Origin: GYS-P2D sp964522505
GTDB lineage: Bacteria; Bacteroidota; Bacteroidia; Chitinophagales; Saprospiraceae
DNA: 64,000 nt
NCBI GenBank assembly: GCA_964522505.1
Contig: CAZFWJ010000005.1
Location: forward strand, 32,503-96,502
Direction: 5' to 3'
Shown here in pieces: positions 33,976 through 44,131 of the stretch. The notes below the pieces were generated by a model that had not been told where the DNA came from, did no database searches, and saw nothing but the letters and a program-made list of their open reading frames with translations. Made by a program: the position numbers and the translations under genes. Each line of letters opens with the position of its first letter. Positions within the stretch are counted from its first letter, which is position 1.

Positions 33976-36900
33976 ATGCCAACCATCGCTCAAGCACCTT
34001 ATATCTGGCTGTTATTAAGCTGTTTTTCGATAACTCAGATACATGCTCAATCAATAGTAGAAATCTCTGGGTCACCTGTCATAGATGGGTGTGACACCCT
34101 ACAGTATGATCTGATTGTGAGATCTCCTCAAGCGGATCAAGCCCTCTCCATAAGATTCAGTGAGTCAGTGACGTACATAGCAAATTCTTTAGCAGAGGAA
34201 GTCACAGAGTTGTCCGATGGGGTGTATATAGAATTGTCAGCGTACGAAGGCTGTGATTTAATTCGTGGGACAATTACTATTGTGCCACATAGTCTCGATT
34301 TTCTATCACCATTTGAGGCTATCGCCTATTTAGACGATGATGTTGAGGAAACATCCCAAGTTATTTCGTTCGTCCGCAGGAGCTTTGTCAATTTGGATTT
34401 TAGCCCATATACATATGATGTATTAACTAATCAAGTATCCAAGGTCATCACAATAACCAATGTTACTGATCAGCCGATTAATCAGCTCAGCATAGCGGTC
34501 TCGATAGATGCTGATTTTGCAAATGTAGAGGGCATTACAGGTGCATCGGTCTATGGAGATTCCTTAGTTAGCATCTCTCAGGAAGATTTTAACAACTTGG
34601 AACTTGCTCGTGGAGAAAGCCATGAGATTCTTATCCAGTATAGCCTCAATAGATGTGATTTGCAGTCCATATCTTATATCCCTATTGGAAATTGTATCGC
34701 TCAAGATATTGATGAGTTTGCTTTTGTAGATGACAATATATCTGAGGTCGCTACACTAATCGGGCAATGGGTTGATCCCAATCCACAGGGATTTAATGTT
34801 GGATTCTGTGATTATGACTTCGTTGACATGCGTGTCTATCTAGATGGTGACAATATATCTGCTCCAGAGCTTTCTGAAGCATATGATCTGTCTATCTCGC
34901 TAGATAGACGAGAGTTTGACCCTAACAATATATTTAGGTGCATGGATGCAGTTGCGATGATAGGTGGTCATGTTCTTGATGCACAGATCGCTAATGGGAT
35001 GCAATTCTTATTTGATCTACAAGAACTCACTAACTCGGCCGATCTGCCAGCCCAACTTCAAGACTTAGATGGTGACGGGTCCTATGATGACCTGGCTTAT
35101 GGTGATACTCTGACCCTGTCAATTGGATTTAAGATCAGTGAGTTATGTAGAGAGAGGCTATACAACATATCAGATATGCGGGGCAACTTGACAGTAAATT
35201 CATCAGATCGGTGTGATCAAGAGTCCAGAAGTGATGTAGCCTTTTTTACAGTCAGTAGCCAGAGTTTTATAAATACATCGATTCCTTCATTAGAGGAGGA
35301 TAGTCGTGATGAATTCTTTGTCAATGAAGGGCAGGTAACTGCGCATAGGATCTCATTTAACAATTCTAATGCCTTTTTGGACGATTGCGCAGGCAGCGGC
35401 GAAGTGCGATTCACTATTGACGTCCCGACATTTATGAGATTGAATGATGAAGGTCATGTGGCTATTCGGAATAGAACCGATACGATTGAACTTGATCCTG
35501 TCGATCTGATAGACTCAGTTACTATTACATTGCCCACAGCCGATTCATGGATTCTGCTCACACAGTATAGAGCTTTCTGCGAGACAACTACACAAACAGC
35601 AATTAATTGCGGGGATTGTGTCTTCAGTGATCTACAGCGCATGACGACTCGGGCTACTATAAACTGCGATCAATCACAAGTATGCAGCGTGCCCAACTTT
35701 GTAGATGAACGTAGTAATGGTCCATTTAAAGTAGTTTGTGCAGATCAACGTCCTACAGGACAAATTGTACAGGTCGACACAATCATAGTTGATCGTCTCA
35801 ATACACAGTGGACTGATAGGCGGAGAACTGATCGGATAAATCCTAATAATTACCCCTTGTCTGGTAGTAATTTAGGACGATTGGATTCGCTACCTGGTAA
35901 TAGGTATTTCTTTGAAGGAGATACGCTGAGGTCACGCTATAGATTTCATATCGACTGTATAGATATGCTAGAAAATTTAGATATACGCCTCCGCTTTCAG
36001 AATAATTCTAGCAATACCCAACTTGATGTCATCAGTAGTCAAATCGTCAACATAGCGAGTGGTCAAGAAATAGACGTTAGAAATTTAATCGAACAAATAG
36101 GACAGGATTTAACCATTGACTTCGATGATCTCAGTCTATTCGAGGATGGAGATTGGCAGTGGAATCTAAAAGGAGTGGTGAGAATGAATCCGCGATTTTC
36201 AATTAGTACTTCATACGTTTTTCACCCTCTCCGATTTTCAATGAGAGAAACATCAGTAAACGGCTGTACTGCCTTAATTGATCAACAGGAGGTCCCGTTC
36301 GCCACTTCAGAACATTTCATCGAGTCTCTATTCAGTGGTGTTGGTGACCAACGTATAAGTAATTTGGCTTTGGGTAGATCATCCCGATTCATACAAACAT
36401 TGCATAGTAATAACCGCTCAACCTTGCAAGCCAATGCTACTGACGAGTATAGAGATTATCCCAATATGAGATCTGTAACAATCTCAGTACCCCATGGATA
36501 TGATATAGTCGATGAGGCCTATCGCATCCAGGCCATTCGAATCGAAGAGAATGATTTTAATGTCCGCGACCGTGAGGTCTTATTAGAGACCGAGTTCTTT
36601 CTGGATGAATCATATGCTCCGACAAGTGTGTCGAGTGATGACACGCATACTCATTATCAATTTGACATAGGAGAAGACTTCAATGTACTGCCAGTAGGAT
36701 CTCTATCTTTTGGCTTTGTTGACATAATAGCATCGGAGGTGCCGACATCACCCACCAGTGAATTGATCATAAGTGGTTCAATTCTATACAGAGATCATGC
36801 TGGTGGAACTCTTGAAGATGTAATATTTGATTTTAGCGATCGTGCTATACTTTTCTATGACGATTATAATTTGGCCTTTGATGATGATTTTATGATCATC

Positions 36901-39510
36901 AGATCTGACACTGGTACGACGTGGACCTTGAGAAACAATAATTTAGCTATTCCTGGCCTAAGTTTGATTCTTTCATTTTCGGGATTTGAGGTAGCTGATA
37001 TTGCTCAGGATTATGGTATCGAGCTAACATTAAGAGGGATTGACGTGGACAGTATAACTTTCATAGATGAAGATGATCCATATTTTGCTAATGATACTTA
37101 TGAGGCGATGCGAATTGATGAAGACACCTGGATATTAAGTGATCCCCTTGAGTTCTTTTTTAGTAATCCTAGCCTCCTCATCCATACCGGCGATGTTGAC
37201 TGTGGCTATGATACACTATTGGTGAGCTATCAACCTTCTAATGTGGAGCTATCTCAATGTGACGATTGCATTTGGATGGATACTTTGGTAAGCTTTCAGT
37301 CTAATGGATTTATGGAGTTAGATCTAATCTCCAGCCCAGAACAGTTAGAAAATTGTGTGGAGAACTATTTTGATTATAAAGTTGAGAATATAGGCGAAGG
37401 AGACTTAGATGAAGTTGAGATACTCATAGAAAGTAATGCCTATGATCAATTGGTGATGAGTTATCTCGATCAAAACGGCAACTATCAGTCTGCCACCATC
37501 AATCGACGCTCGCCCTCTCAGGTCATTTCTTGGCGTGTATCTGATGATGAGATAGAGGGGTTGAAAGGCCTGAGTGGATCAGCGGGCATGACTGCTATAG
37601 ATTTTAGAATTGACTATGGAGGAGATTGCATTGCAGCAGAGGAAGTTTATGTAAATGTTTGGTCCGTTGCAGCGCTCGGCTGTGGTGATGAGATAAGCAG
37701 TGATCGAGTAGGCTCCACGATCCCTGTTATGATAGCCGAAGATAGGGATCATAGAATGGTTCTCGACGTAAGACAAGTAACACAATGCCAAGATGAATTG
37801 CAGATTGAAGTATTGCTTACGAGCAGAACAGCAGCACCCCTTAACAACTCTACCTTAAGCGTATCGCTACCGCCTAACATATCATATTCGCCACAGTCTA
37901 GCAGATTAAATGGACGAAGTATGAATGACCCTATAGCGTCTATTGGTGATCGAGGATTGGAGTTGCGATGGGAACGTGACCTTGATGGACTATCAGAAGA
38001 TTCTTTGTTGGTGACTTTTAATATCGATATCAGTTGTACTAATTCATGTATGGAGTCTGGATTCATCTCTGGTTCTTTAGCTTCAGATTTTATTAATAGT
38101 TGTAATGCGAATTGCAGTGTGCGGTCAACACGTGCATATGCTGCTGAGCAAGAGCTTCCGTTAAGTCCAGACTTCCTGTTTAGAGAGCTTTCAATCGAAT
38201 CAATAGATATTACTCAATCAGGTGAATTGAACCTGAGTTTCAATGTCGAAATCAAGCAAAATAATAGCTTGATCTATGATGTACCTATAGCCTTTGATGT
38301 TTATCACGATGTCAATGGCAATGGGGCCTTAGAAGAGAATGAGCCCATACTATTTGCAGGGGATTACGGCTTAGAAGATTTTGAATTTACTGATTTGGTT
38401 ATCCAGGAGATGTTTACATTAACCGAAGATCAATTATGCAATTTGGCGATGCGATTATCATTTGATGAATGTGCCTGTCGAGATCTCAATCAGCGTGTAG
38501 AATTGAATGAGTCGCTTGGACTGAGTAGCCAGCTCTATACCTGTGGCAATCAAGTTGTCCCCTTGACTAACAGTAGATTTGGCTCCTGTGATAGAGTATG
38601 GATGGCGCATCAGCGGATCGATCAGAGCGATCCTTCGCAACCGTTTTATAGCGTATCATCTGATGTTGATGTCGATACCATCGTAGGTATATTAGATTGT
38701 TTCGGATGTATCATCATGGATACTATCATGGTGATTAATGACACAATTGCTTCAGAGTTGAAGATTCTTCCGCCTGATAGCTGTTTTGGAGGAGTGACCG
38801 CCGAGTTAGTTATAGATGAAGATATCAGCCTAAGTGAAATCAATTGGGTGGGTTTTGAGTCCACTGAATTGGTTCTTGACGATATCATGGAGACGAGTGT
38901 AACAGTTGAGTATACTACTGATTTTGGCTGTCAAGTGCAGCACACGGCTTCGATAGATCCGAAGTATTTACTGAGTAATGATTGGACTATTTCCAGTACA
39001 TCGGAAGTGGTCATGTTGGGACAATCTATACTTCTTGAATTAGCAGGAGACTATCCCTTAGGAGAAATTGCATGGTATAGTCAAGACTCGATCCTCGATT
39101 GCGCTGATTGCAGAGCCATTGAAATCGACCCGATGCAGGATCAACGAGTATTCGTATTGATCACCGATGACAATGGTTGCACTCAGAAGAGGAGCATCTT
39201 CATTGATGTATTTAGTGAGAGCAATGTCTATGTGCCCAGTGGATTTACACCTAACGGTGATGGGATTAATGACTTGTACTTTCCCTCGTTTAACGAGGCG
39301 ATCACCTATGTCAATGAATGGTCTATCTATGATCGGTGGGGTAATAGAGTGCATCATCGATTCGGGCCCGCACAAACTGCAGAACTTGCTTGGGATGGCA
39401 CCTTCAGTGGATCTCGAGTTAGTGCAGGAGCTTACGTATTTCGATTAGTGGTAGAGAACTTTGAGGGTAGGATAGAAGAGTATCATGGTAATCTGAGTTT
39501 GATAAGATAA
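33976..39510 (+). CDS. Giant T9SS type-B cargo surface protein
   Basis: This 1844-residue protein has a signal peptide ending IHAQS (about residue 25) and a C-terminal gliding-motility-associated / type-B sorting domain (last 90 residues: YVPSGFTPNGDGINDLYFP, WSIYDRWGNRVHH, WDGTFSGSRVSAGAYVFRLVVEN). This is recognised by the type IX secretion system for export and anchoring via SprP/PorV-type partners. The middle consists of repeating Ig-like/DUF11-like beta-sandwiches rich in Asp and Ser with paired cysteines. Calcium-loop-like sequences DLDGDGSYDD and DVNGNGALEENE are visible. It is likely an adhesin or structural surface protein, but the binding target is unknown. Confidence 0.88.
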   Translation: MPTIAQAPYIWLLLSCFSITQIHAQSIVEISGSPVIDGCDTLQYDLIVRSPQADQALSIRFSESVTYIANSLAEEVTELSDGVYIELSAYEGCDLIRGTITIVPHSLDFLSPFEAIAYLDDDVEETSQVISFVRRSFVNLDFSPYTYDVLTNQVSKVITITNVTDQPINQLSIAVSIDADFANVEGITGASVYGDSLVSISQEDFNNLELARGESHEILIQYSLNRCDLQSISYIPIGNCIAQDIDEFAFVDDNISEVATLIGQWVDPNPQGFNVGFCDYDFVDMRVYLDGDNISAPELSEAYDLSISLDRREFDPNNIFRCMDAVAMIGGHVLDAQIANGMQFLFDLQELTNSADLPAQLQDLDGDGSYDDLAYGDTLTLSIGFKISELCRERLYNISDMRGNLTVNSSDRCDQESRSDVAFFTVSSQSFINTSIPSLEEDSRDEFFVNEGQVTAHRISFNNSNAFLDDCAGSGEVRFTIDVPTFMRLNDEGHVAIRNRTDTIELDPVDLIDSVTITLPTADSWILLTQYRAFCETTTQTAINCGDCVFSDLQRMTTRATINCDQSQVCSVPNFVDERSNGPFKVVCADQRPTGQIVQVDTIIVDRLNTQWTDRRRTDRINPNNYPLSGSNLGRLDSLPGNRYFFEGDTLRSRYRFHIDCIDMLENLDIRLRFQNNSSNTQLDVISSQIVNIASGQEIDVRNLIEQIGQDLTIDFDDLSLFEDGDWQWNLKGVVRMNPRFSISTSYVFHPLRFSMRETSVNGCTALIDQQEVPFATSEHFIESLFSGVGDQRISNLALGRSSRFIQTLHSNNRSTLQANATDEYRDYPNMRSVTISVPHGYDIVDEAYRIQAIRIEENDFNVRDREVLLETEFFLDESYAPTSVSSDDTHTHYQFDIGEDFNVLPVGSLSFGFVDIIASEVPTSPTSELIISGSILYRDHAGGTLEDVIFDFSDRAILFYDDYNLAFDDDFMIIRSDTGTTWTLRNNNLAIPGLSLILSFSGFEVADIAQDYGIELTLRGIDVDSITFIDEDDPYFANDTYEAMRIDEDTWILSDPLEFFFSNPSLLIHTGDVDCGYDTLLVSYQPSNVELSQCDDCIWMDTLVSFQSNGFMELDLISSPEQLENCVENYFDYKVENIGEGDLDEVEILIESNAYDQLVMSYLDQNGNYQSATINRRSPSQVISWRVSDDEIEGLKGLSGSAGMTAIDFRIDYGGDCIAAEEVYVNVWSVAALGCGDEISSDRVGSTIPVMIAEDRDHRMVLDVRQVTQCQDELQIEVLLTSRTAAPLNNSTLSVSLPPNISYSPQSSRLNGRSMNDPIASIGDRGLELRWERDLDGLSEDSLLVTFNIDISCTNSCMESGFISGSLASDFINSCNANCSVRSTRAYAAEQELPLSPDFLFRELSIESIDITQSGELNLSFNVEIKQNNSLIYDVPIAFDVYHDVNGNGALEENEPILFAGDYGLEDFEFTDLVIQEMFTLTEDQLCNLAMRLSFDECACRDLNQRVELNESLGLSSQLYTCGNQVVPLTNSRFGSCDRVWMAHQRIDQSDPSQPFYSVSSDVDVDTIVGILDCFGCIIMDTIMVINDTIASELKILPPDSCFGGVTAELVIDEDISLSEINWVGFESTELVLDDIMETSVTVEYTTDFGCQVQHTASIDPKYLLSNDWTISSTSEVVMLGQSILLELAGDYPLGEIAWYSQDSILDCADCRAIEIDPMQDQRVFVLITDDNGCTQKRSIFIDVFSESNVYVPSGFTPNGDGINDLYFPSFNEAITYVNEWSIYDRWGNRVHHRFGPAQTAELAWDGTFSGSRVSAGAYVFRLVVENFEGRIEEYHGNLSLIR

Positions 39511-39525
39511 GATTATGGTAAACCC

Positions 39526-40317
39526 TCACTCCAGATGCCTTAGATACATCTCAGGATTATTCAGGAAGTTCTTCGTGATCGAGTAGTGATCGAGATCAGC
39601 TAAGGGGGTTTCCTTCATATCATCTGGCGTAATCTCATAGATAGTACTATCTGGGATCGACATCAGGATAGGGGAGTGTGTGGCAATGATAAATTGAGAG
39701 GTGTGTGACTTGAGATGCTCGATGATGAAATAGATGAGGGACAGTTGTTTAGACGGTGAGAGTGCTGCTTCGGGCTCATCCAGCAGGTATATGCCACGAG
39801 ACTTGATCTTCTCATGCATGATCTTGAGGTAGGCCTCCCCATGAGAAAATGCGTCAAGCTCTTGACCGTAATTCTTGCGCATGTGATAGAGCTGCTCATT
39901 GGCATTGTCTTTCATCTCTTGGATGATATGTGCAGGCACTTCTCCCTTGAGTTCTGCGAGTTGCTGATGCAAGCCCTCATCTCGTCGGTTCACACTATTG
40001 AGATAATCCCCAAAGTCTTCAGCCCTAAAGAAGAATCCCGTTGAGCGGTGAATCTTGAAGTCCAACTCCAGGTATGGCGCAAGCTTGATTGCTGCGGCAA
40101 AAGATTTTTTAGCGTAATTGGAACCATCCATATGTGGCAATTGCAGCCTGAAGGCAATAGCCTCGAGAAGGGTGGATTTTCCAGTGCCATTATCGCCGAC
40201 AATGAAGTTGACATAGTTAGAGAGATCTATGCCTTTGGCATGTTTGATGCCAGCTACATCATAGGGGTAAGGATTAGTCCTATCGGTATTGATGTTTAGT
40301 GTTTTGATGTAGGGCAT
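39526..40317 (-). CDS. ABC/SMC-type AAA ATPase
   Basis: This 263-residue stand-alone ATPase has Walker A GDNGTGKSTLLEA (about 40-48), a signature-like AFSHGEAYLKIMHEKI (about 155-170), Walker B GIYLLDEPEAALSP (about 174-187) and a switch histidine in IATHSPILMSI. It belongs with COG3910-type cytosolic ATPases whose functions are unknown; some relatives accompany nucleases, but none is seen here. Its gene lies nine bases downstream of the SRPBCC gene on the same strand and convergent with the T9SS cargo gene. Confidence 0.85.
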   Translation of the reverse strand: MPYIKTLNINTDRTNPYPYDVAGIKHAKGIDLSNYVNFIVGDNGTGKSTLLEAIAFRLQLPHMDGSNYAKKSFAAAIKLAPYLELDFKIHRSTGFFFRAEDFGDYLNSVNRRDEGLHQQLAELKGEVPAHIIQEMKDNANEQLYHMRKNYGQELDAFSHGEAYLKIMHEKIKSRGIYLLDEPEAALSPSKQLSLIYFIIEHLKSHTSQFIIATHSPILMSIPDSTIYEITPDDMKETPLADLDHYSITKNFLNNPEMYLRHLE

Positions 40318-40325
40318 AAGTTGGA

Positions 40326-40769
40326 CTACTTGTTCAGCTCCGCCAGATAAGGGCCCAACATCTCTTTCATGATATAAGTCCAGCCATCTAATGAGCTTTG
40401 TCGCTTAAACTCAGGTATGGTCGCATCAAATGGTTCGACAATTACATCGGTGAAAGTAATTGTGTTCTTACCATCAGGTCCAGGAGTGATCTTGTGTGTC
40501 ACATGGCCCCTACCGGGAAGTCCAGTAAAAGTCCATTCTACGGTATAGTGCGATTGCGGTACAACTTCTATGACTCGCCAGCAATGTCTGAAGCTGCGAT
40601 TCTCGTGTGTTATCTCGAACTCAGTATAAAAGCCCTCCGTGGCAGAGAACTCTGGGATCACTTCGAAGAACCATTTCTTCATATGTTCAAGCTCAGTAAG
40701 GACACTCCAGATCTGAGTGACGCTGGCTGATGCCTCAATGCTTATTTCTATAGTGCTTGAATTCGACAA
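40326..40769 (-). CDS. SRPBCC (START/AHSA1-like) family protein
   Basis: This 147-residue protein is a Bet v 1/SRPBCC-fold domain with IEISIEASASVTQIWSVLTEL at the N-terminus, a central YTVEWTFTGLPGRGHVTH strand pair and the closing C-terminal helix LDGWTYIMKEMLGPYLAEL. These proteins bind hydrophobic ligands in a deep cavity, and many have unknown cargo. It lies 54 bases downstream of the dGTPase gene and next to the AAA ATPase gene. Confidence 0.85.
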   Translation of the reverse strand: MSNSSTIEISIEASASVTQIWSVLTELEHMKKWFFEVIPEFSATEGFYTEFEITHENRSFRHCWRVIEVVPQSHYTVEWTFTGLPGRGHVTHKITPGPDGKNTITFTDVIVEPFDATIPEFKRQSSLDGWTYIMKEMLGPYLAELNK

Positions 40770-40822
40770 CTTAGGTGATTTTTATGCAGAACTAATATAA
40801 TCAACACGAACTTATTAACGAG

Positions 40823-42205
40823 CTACACATGCTTAGAGATATCAATACCAGTCGTCTTACGATAAAACTCTGTGGCATAAGCATCTGTCATGCCCGAGAT
40901 GAAGTCCACAACCGACATCACCTTGAGGTAGGGATCATCAGTTGTCTCGAACTCTCTAAACTGAAGCGGTATCAGGGATAATGCCATACGATCTGTACCC
41001 TTGGATTTTTTACGTAGGACAGCAGGAACAAACAGTTTTAATAGATGTGACATAACGTGATATCCAGTGATCTCAATCTCCACTACCGAATGATGACTGT
41101 AGATCTTGGCTACGGACAAATCTATTATGTCAGCAAGTGCTTGGCAGTTCTCTTCTATACTATCTATCAACGTACTTGAATAGGTTCCCTTGATGATATC
41201 ATCACTATGTGCGGCAAATACTGCTGCACTCTCTAGTGTCAGCGCATTGATGCATTTCGCCCGTAAGTAGGCTATAGAGTCGTTATCGTCGAGGACCTTG
41301 CTGAAAGTGTCCTTGATCTTATCGATATCATCTTCAGGCCTATCAACTTGATCTATAATGTTGAGAAATGCCTGGCTCACGATTTCTTTACTCATGATGC
41401 CTAAGCGGTGGGCATCCTCCATGTCGATGATACGATAGCAGATGTCATCAGCAGCTTCAACGAGATATACAAATGGGTGCCGAGCACATACGATGGGATC
41501 ATCTTGCTCACGATTCATGCCGAGAGCCTCTATGATATCATTGAAGGTATCTCGCTCCGTCTGGAAGAAACCATATTTCTTGCGGTGCTTATAGGTCTTA
41601 TCTACAGCAATTGATTCACAGGGATATTTTAAGATAGCTGCAAGTGTGGTAAGGGTCAGTCTCATCCCTCCGACGGGCTTGTCTCTGTAGGCATGTGTAA
41701 GTACCCTGATGGCATTAGCATTTCCCTCGAAGTTGATGAGGTCCTCCCATTGACGATCGTCGAAAAACGCTCTTAGGACCCTACCTTCAATTTTTATTTC
41801 TTCGTTTTCTAAGAAGTAGTTGGAGATCGCTTTCTCACCCGAGTGTCCGAATGCCGGATTGCCGATATCATGTGCCAAACATGCCGAGGCTATCACGCTG
41901 CTGAGATCATAACGATAGAAGTGTAGAGATCGTTCGTCTGTGCTATCGATGCAATTAGTGGCGATATAATCACCAACTATCTTGCCCAGAGAACGACCGA
42001 CACTGGCCACTTCAAGACTATGCGTTAATCTGTTGTGCACGAATGTGCTTCCTGGCAGCGGAAAGACTTGTGTCTTATTTTGTAGTCTCCGGAAGGAACT
42101 CGCAAAGATCAAGCGATCATAGTCACGTTGATATTCTGTTCGAGGAATCTCCTTAGACTTGGATGAGCCCGATCTACGCTCTGTATAACATGTGTTCCAC
42201 TGCAT
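40823..42205 (-). CDS. dgt: Deoxyguanosinetriphosphate triphosphohydrolase-like HD hydrolase
   Basis: This 460-residue HD-domain phosphohydrolase converts dGTP (or other dNTPs) to the nucleoside and triphosphate. The metal-binding residues are visible in NRLTHSLEVASVGR (about 57-70), SACLAHDIGNPAFGHSGE (about 111-128, the HD motif) and later YLVEAADDICYRIIDMEDAHRLG. The N-terminal TEYQRDYDRLIFASSFRRLQNKTQVFPL is the dNTPase signature. Length fits type-1 dGTPases. It regulates dNTP pools and, in some bacteria, phage replication; nothing here indicates a defence role. Confidence 0.92.
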   Translation of the reverse strand: MQWNTCYTERRSGSSKSKEIPRTEYQRDYDRLIFASSFRRLQNKTQVFPLPGSTFVHNRLTHSLEVASVGRSLGKIVGDYIATNCIDSTDERSLHFYRYDLSSVIASACLAHDIGNPAFGHSGEKAISNYFLENEEIKIEGRVLRAFFDDRQWEDLINFEGNANAIRVLTHAYRDKPVGGMRLTLTTLAAILKYPCESIAVDKTYKHRKKYGFFQTERDTFNDIIEALGMNREQDDPIVCARHPFVYLVEAADDICYRIIDMEDAHRLGIMSKEIVSQAFLNIIDQVDRPEDDIDKIKDTFSKVLDDNDSIAYLRAKCINALTLESAAVFAAHSDDIIKGTYSSTLIDSIEENCQALADIIDLSVAKIYSHHSVVEIEITGYHVMSHLLKLFVPAVLRKKSKGTDRMALSLIPLQFREFETTDDPYLKVMSVVDFISGMTDAYATEFYRKTTGIDISKHV

Positions 42206-42345
42206 CTACAGTCAAAATTAGCAATAGGCGCAACCTTGTCTCAGAATTATATGTAATTATTGTGATATGTTTTTTGATGTCAGCCATATTATGTGAGTGT
42301 TATGGTCTATTTTGGCTTGTCTCTCGATATAATTGATTCGACCCA

Positions 42346-43455
42346 GTGAAGATTAAATATTTAGTTGTTGGAGCAGGATTAGCAGGAGCAAGCTATGCAC
42401 GCTTGGCAGCAGAGCAGGGAATAGCCATAACCATAATAGACCAGCGAAAGCATATTGCTGGCAACTGTTACACCTATCAAGATGAGGAATCCAAGGTTGA
42501 AGTGCATAAATATGGCCCTCATATCTTCCACACTAATTCTGAGAAAGTATGGCAGTTTGTGAATCGATTTACGCGCTTCAATAATTATATCAACAGAGTT
42601 AAAGCGAGGTCCAATGGTCGGATATATAGCCTGCCGATTAACCTACATACGATCAATCAATTTTTCAACAAAGACTTCACGCCAGTAGAGGCAGAAGCAT
42701 TCATAGATAGCATCCGGGTAAAGGATTTAAAGCCGACCAATTTTGAAGAGTTTGTGCTGAGTAATTTGGGTCCTGAACTCTATGAAGCTTTCTATAAATA
42801 CTATACCATCAAGCACTGGGGGATCGATCCTACAGATATACCCGTTTCAACGGCGAAGCGCCTGCCCATACGATTTAATTATAATGACAATTACTTCAAT
42901 GATCGGTATCAAGGGATACCAGTCGAAGGCTACACCAAAATGGTGGAGCGTATGCTTGATCATGCCAATATTAATGTCATAGTAGATGAACGTTTTGAGG
43001 ATTATCGTAGCAGTTGGAGACTAAATTTTAATCACTTAGTATTCACAGGATCTATCGATAATTACTATGACTACATTCATGGTGCATTGCCCTATCGGAC
43101 TTTACGATTTGAAGAGATCCGAGGTAGGGATATAATCGGCAATGCCGTATTGAATTACACCGACATGACTGAAACATTTACGAGAGTGCATGAACATAAA
43201 TGGTTTACACCAGAGCAGAAATTTGAGACTTCTATTGCGTTCAAGGAGTATCCTAGCGATACAGATAGTCGAAATAATCCTATTTATCCGATCAGGAACC
43301 ACAACTCTGAGATGATGTATAAAGCTTATTCAGATTTAGCCAAGGAAGAGGAAGATGTTACGTTTGTCGGAAGGTTAGCTGAATTTAGGTATTATGATAT
43401 GCATCAGGTAATTGCTGCGAGCATGGCAAAATTTGAGAAAGAATCTGTGAGCTAA
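42346..43455 (+). CDS. glf: UDP-galactopyranose mutase
   Basis: This 369-residue flavoenzyme interconverts UDP-galactopyranose and UDP-galactofuranose. It begins at a GTG with the dinucleotide-binding YLVVGAGLAGASYARLA, followed by the family's IIDQRKHIAGNCYTY and KYGPHIFHTNSEKVWQFVN. Conserved substrate residues are in YSLPINLHTINQFF, KHWGIDPTDIPVSTAKRLPIRFNYNDNYF and the late RLAEFRYYDMHQVI segment. It heads a four-gene operon (glf, methyltransferase, glycosyltransferase, membrane protein), indicating a galactofuranose-containing surface glycan. Confidence 0.95.
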   Translation: MKIKYLVVGAGLAGASYARLAAEQGIAITIIDQRKHIAGNCYTYQDEESKVEVHKYGPHIFHTNSEKVWQFVNRFTRFNNYINRVKARSNGRIYSLPINLHTINQFFNKDFTPVEAEAFIDSIRVKDLKPTNFEEFVLSNLGPELYEAFYKYYTIKHWGIDPTDIPVSTAKRLPIRFNYNDNYFNDRYQGIPVEGYTKMVERMLDHANINVIVDERFEDYRSSWRLNFNHLVFTGSIDNYYDYIHGALPYRTLRFEEIRGRDIIGNAVLNYTDMTETFTRVHEHKWFTPEQKFETSIAFKEYPSDTDSRNNPIYPIRNHNSEMMYKAYSDLAKEEEDVTFVGRLAEFRYYDMHQVIAASMAKFEKESVS

Positions 43456-43456
43456 G

Positions 43457-44131
43457 ATGAAGGATGAAATAGGGTCGAAGTCTTGGAATGATGAGATGTA
43501 TGAGAAGCATCCTACCCCTTATAGCGGCATAGCTGGATTTATTCAGCGTAAGCGACTTGGGAGAATCATGAATGCGATCAGGAAGTATCGGCCGTCTACC
43601 GACACCGAACTCATTATGGAAATCGGATGTGAAGAAGGGCATCTCATCGAGCATATACATCAGCAGCTAACGGGATATCAATTGTTAGGACTAGATATAT
43701 CGACTAAGGCACTCGAGCAAGCTCAAAAGACTAGACCCAAGGATATTCATTTTGATCAATGGGATATCACCCAAGGTGCCTATCAATTGGATCATAGTCC
43801 TGCTTACGTCATCTGTAGTGAAACTCTCGAGCATATACCAGATGCTACAGCTGCGGTACAGGGCATAGCTGATACGGCAGCGGCGGACTCCGTTGTGATC
43901 ATTACAGTACCAATAGAGGGCTACAAGAATAGTATCAAAACCTGGTTGACAAGATTCGGGGTTTTTGACTTATTCTTTAAAGGCATCGAAAAGTCTTTAT
44001 CAGAGTGGCATGTTCAGGACTTCTCTAAGGAAGATATATTGACACTTCTATCTGTACATTTTGAGGTGCTGCATTATGAAACAATCTATCTTATGCATCA
44101 GCTCATCGTCGTTAAGAAAAAGAAGCGATGA
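43457..44131 (+). CDS. Class I SAM-dependent methyltransferase
   Basis: This 224-residue enzyme starts one base after the glf stop. Motif I reads LIMEIGCEEGHLIEHI (about 55-68), with LLGLDISTKALEQAQ as motif II and VICSETLEHIPDATAAVQGI as the post-motif region typical of Methyltransf_11/12 enzymes. It overlaps the glycosyltransferase gene by four bases. In the glf operon context it probably methylates a glycan or its lipid carrier, but the acceptor is unknown. Confidence 0.85.
   Translation: MKDEIGSKSWNDEMYEKHPTPYSGIAGFIQRKRLGRIMNAIRKYRPSTDTELIMEIGCEEGHLIEHIHQQLTGYQLLGLDISTKALEQAQKTRPKDIHFDQWDITQGAYQLDHSPAYVICSETLEHIPDATAAVQGIADTAAADSVVIITVPIEGYKNSIKTWLTRFGVFDLFFKGIEKSLSEWHVQDFSKEDILTLLSVHFEVLHYETIYLMHQLIVVKKKKR

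Noticed and set aside
39526..42205. Phage-defence island (AAA ATPase, SRPBCC, dGTPase)
   Set aside because: The ATPase has no nuclease partner, the SRPBCC protein is generic, and dGTPases are common housekeeping enzymes. Adjacency alone does not support a defence system.
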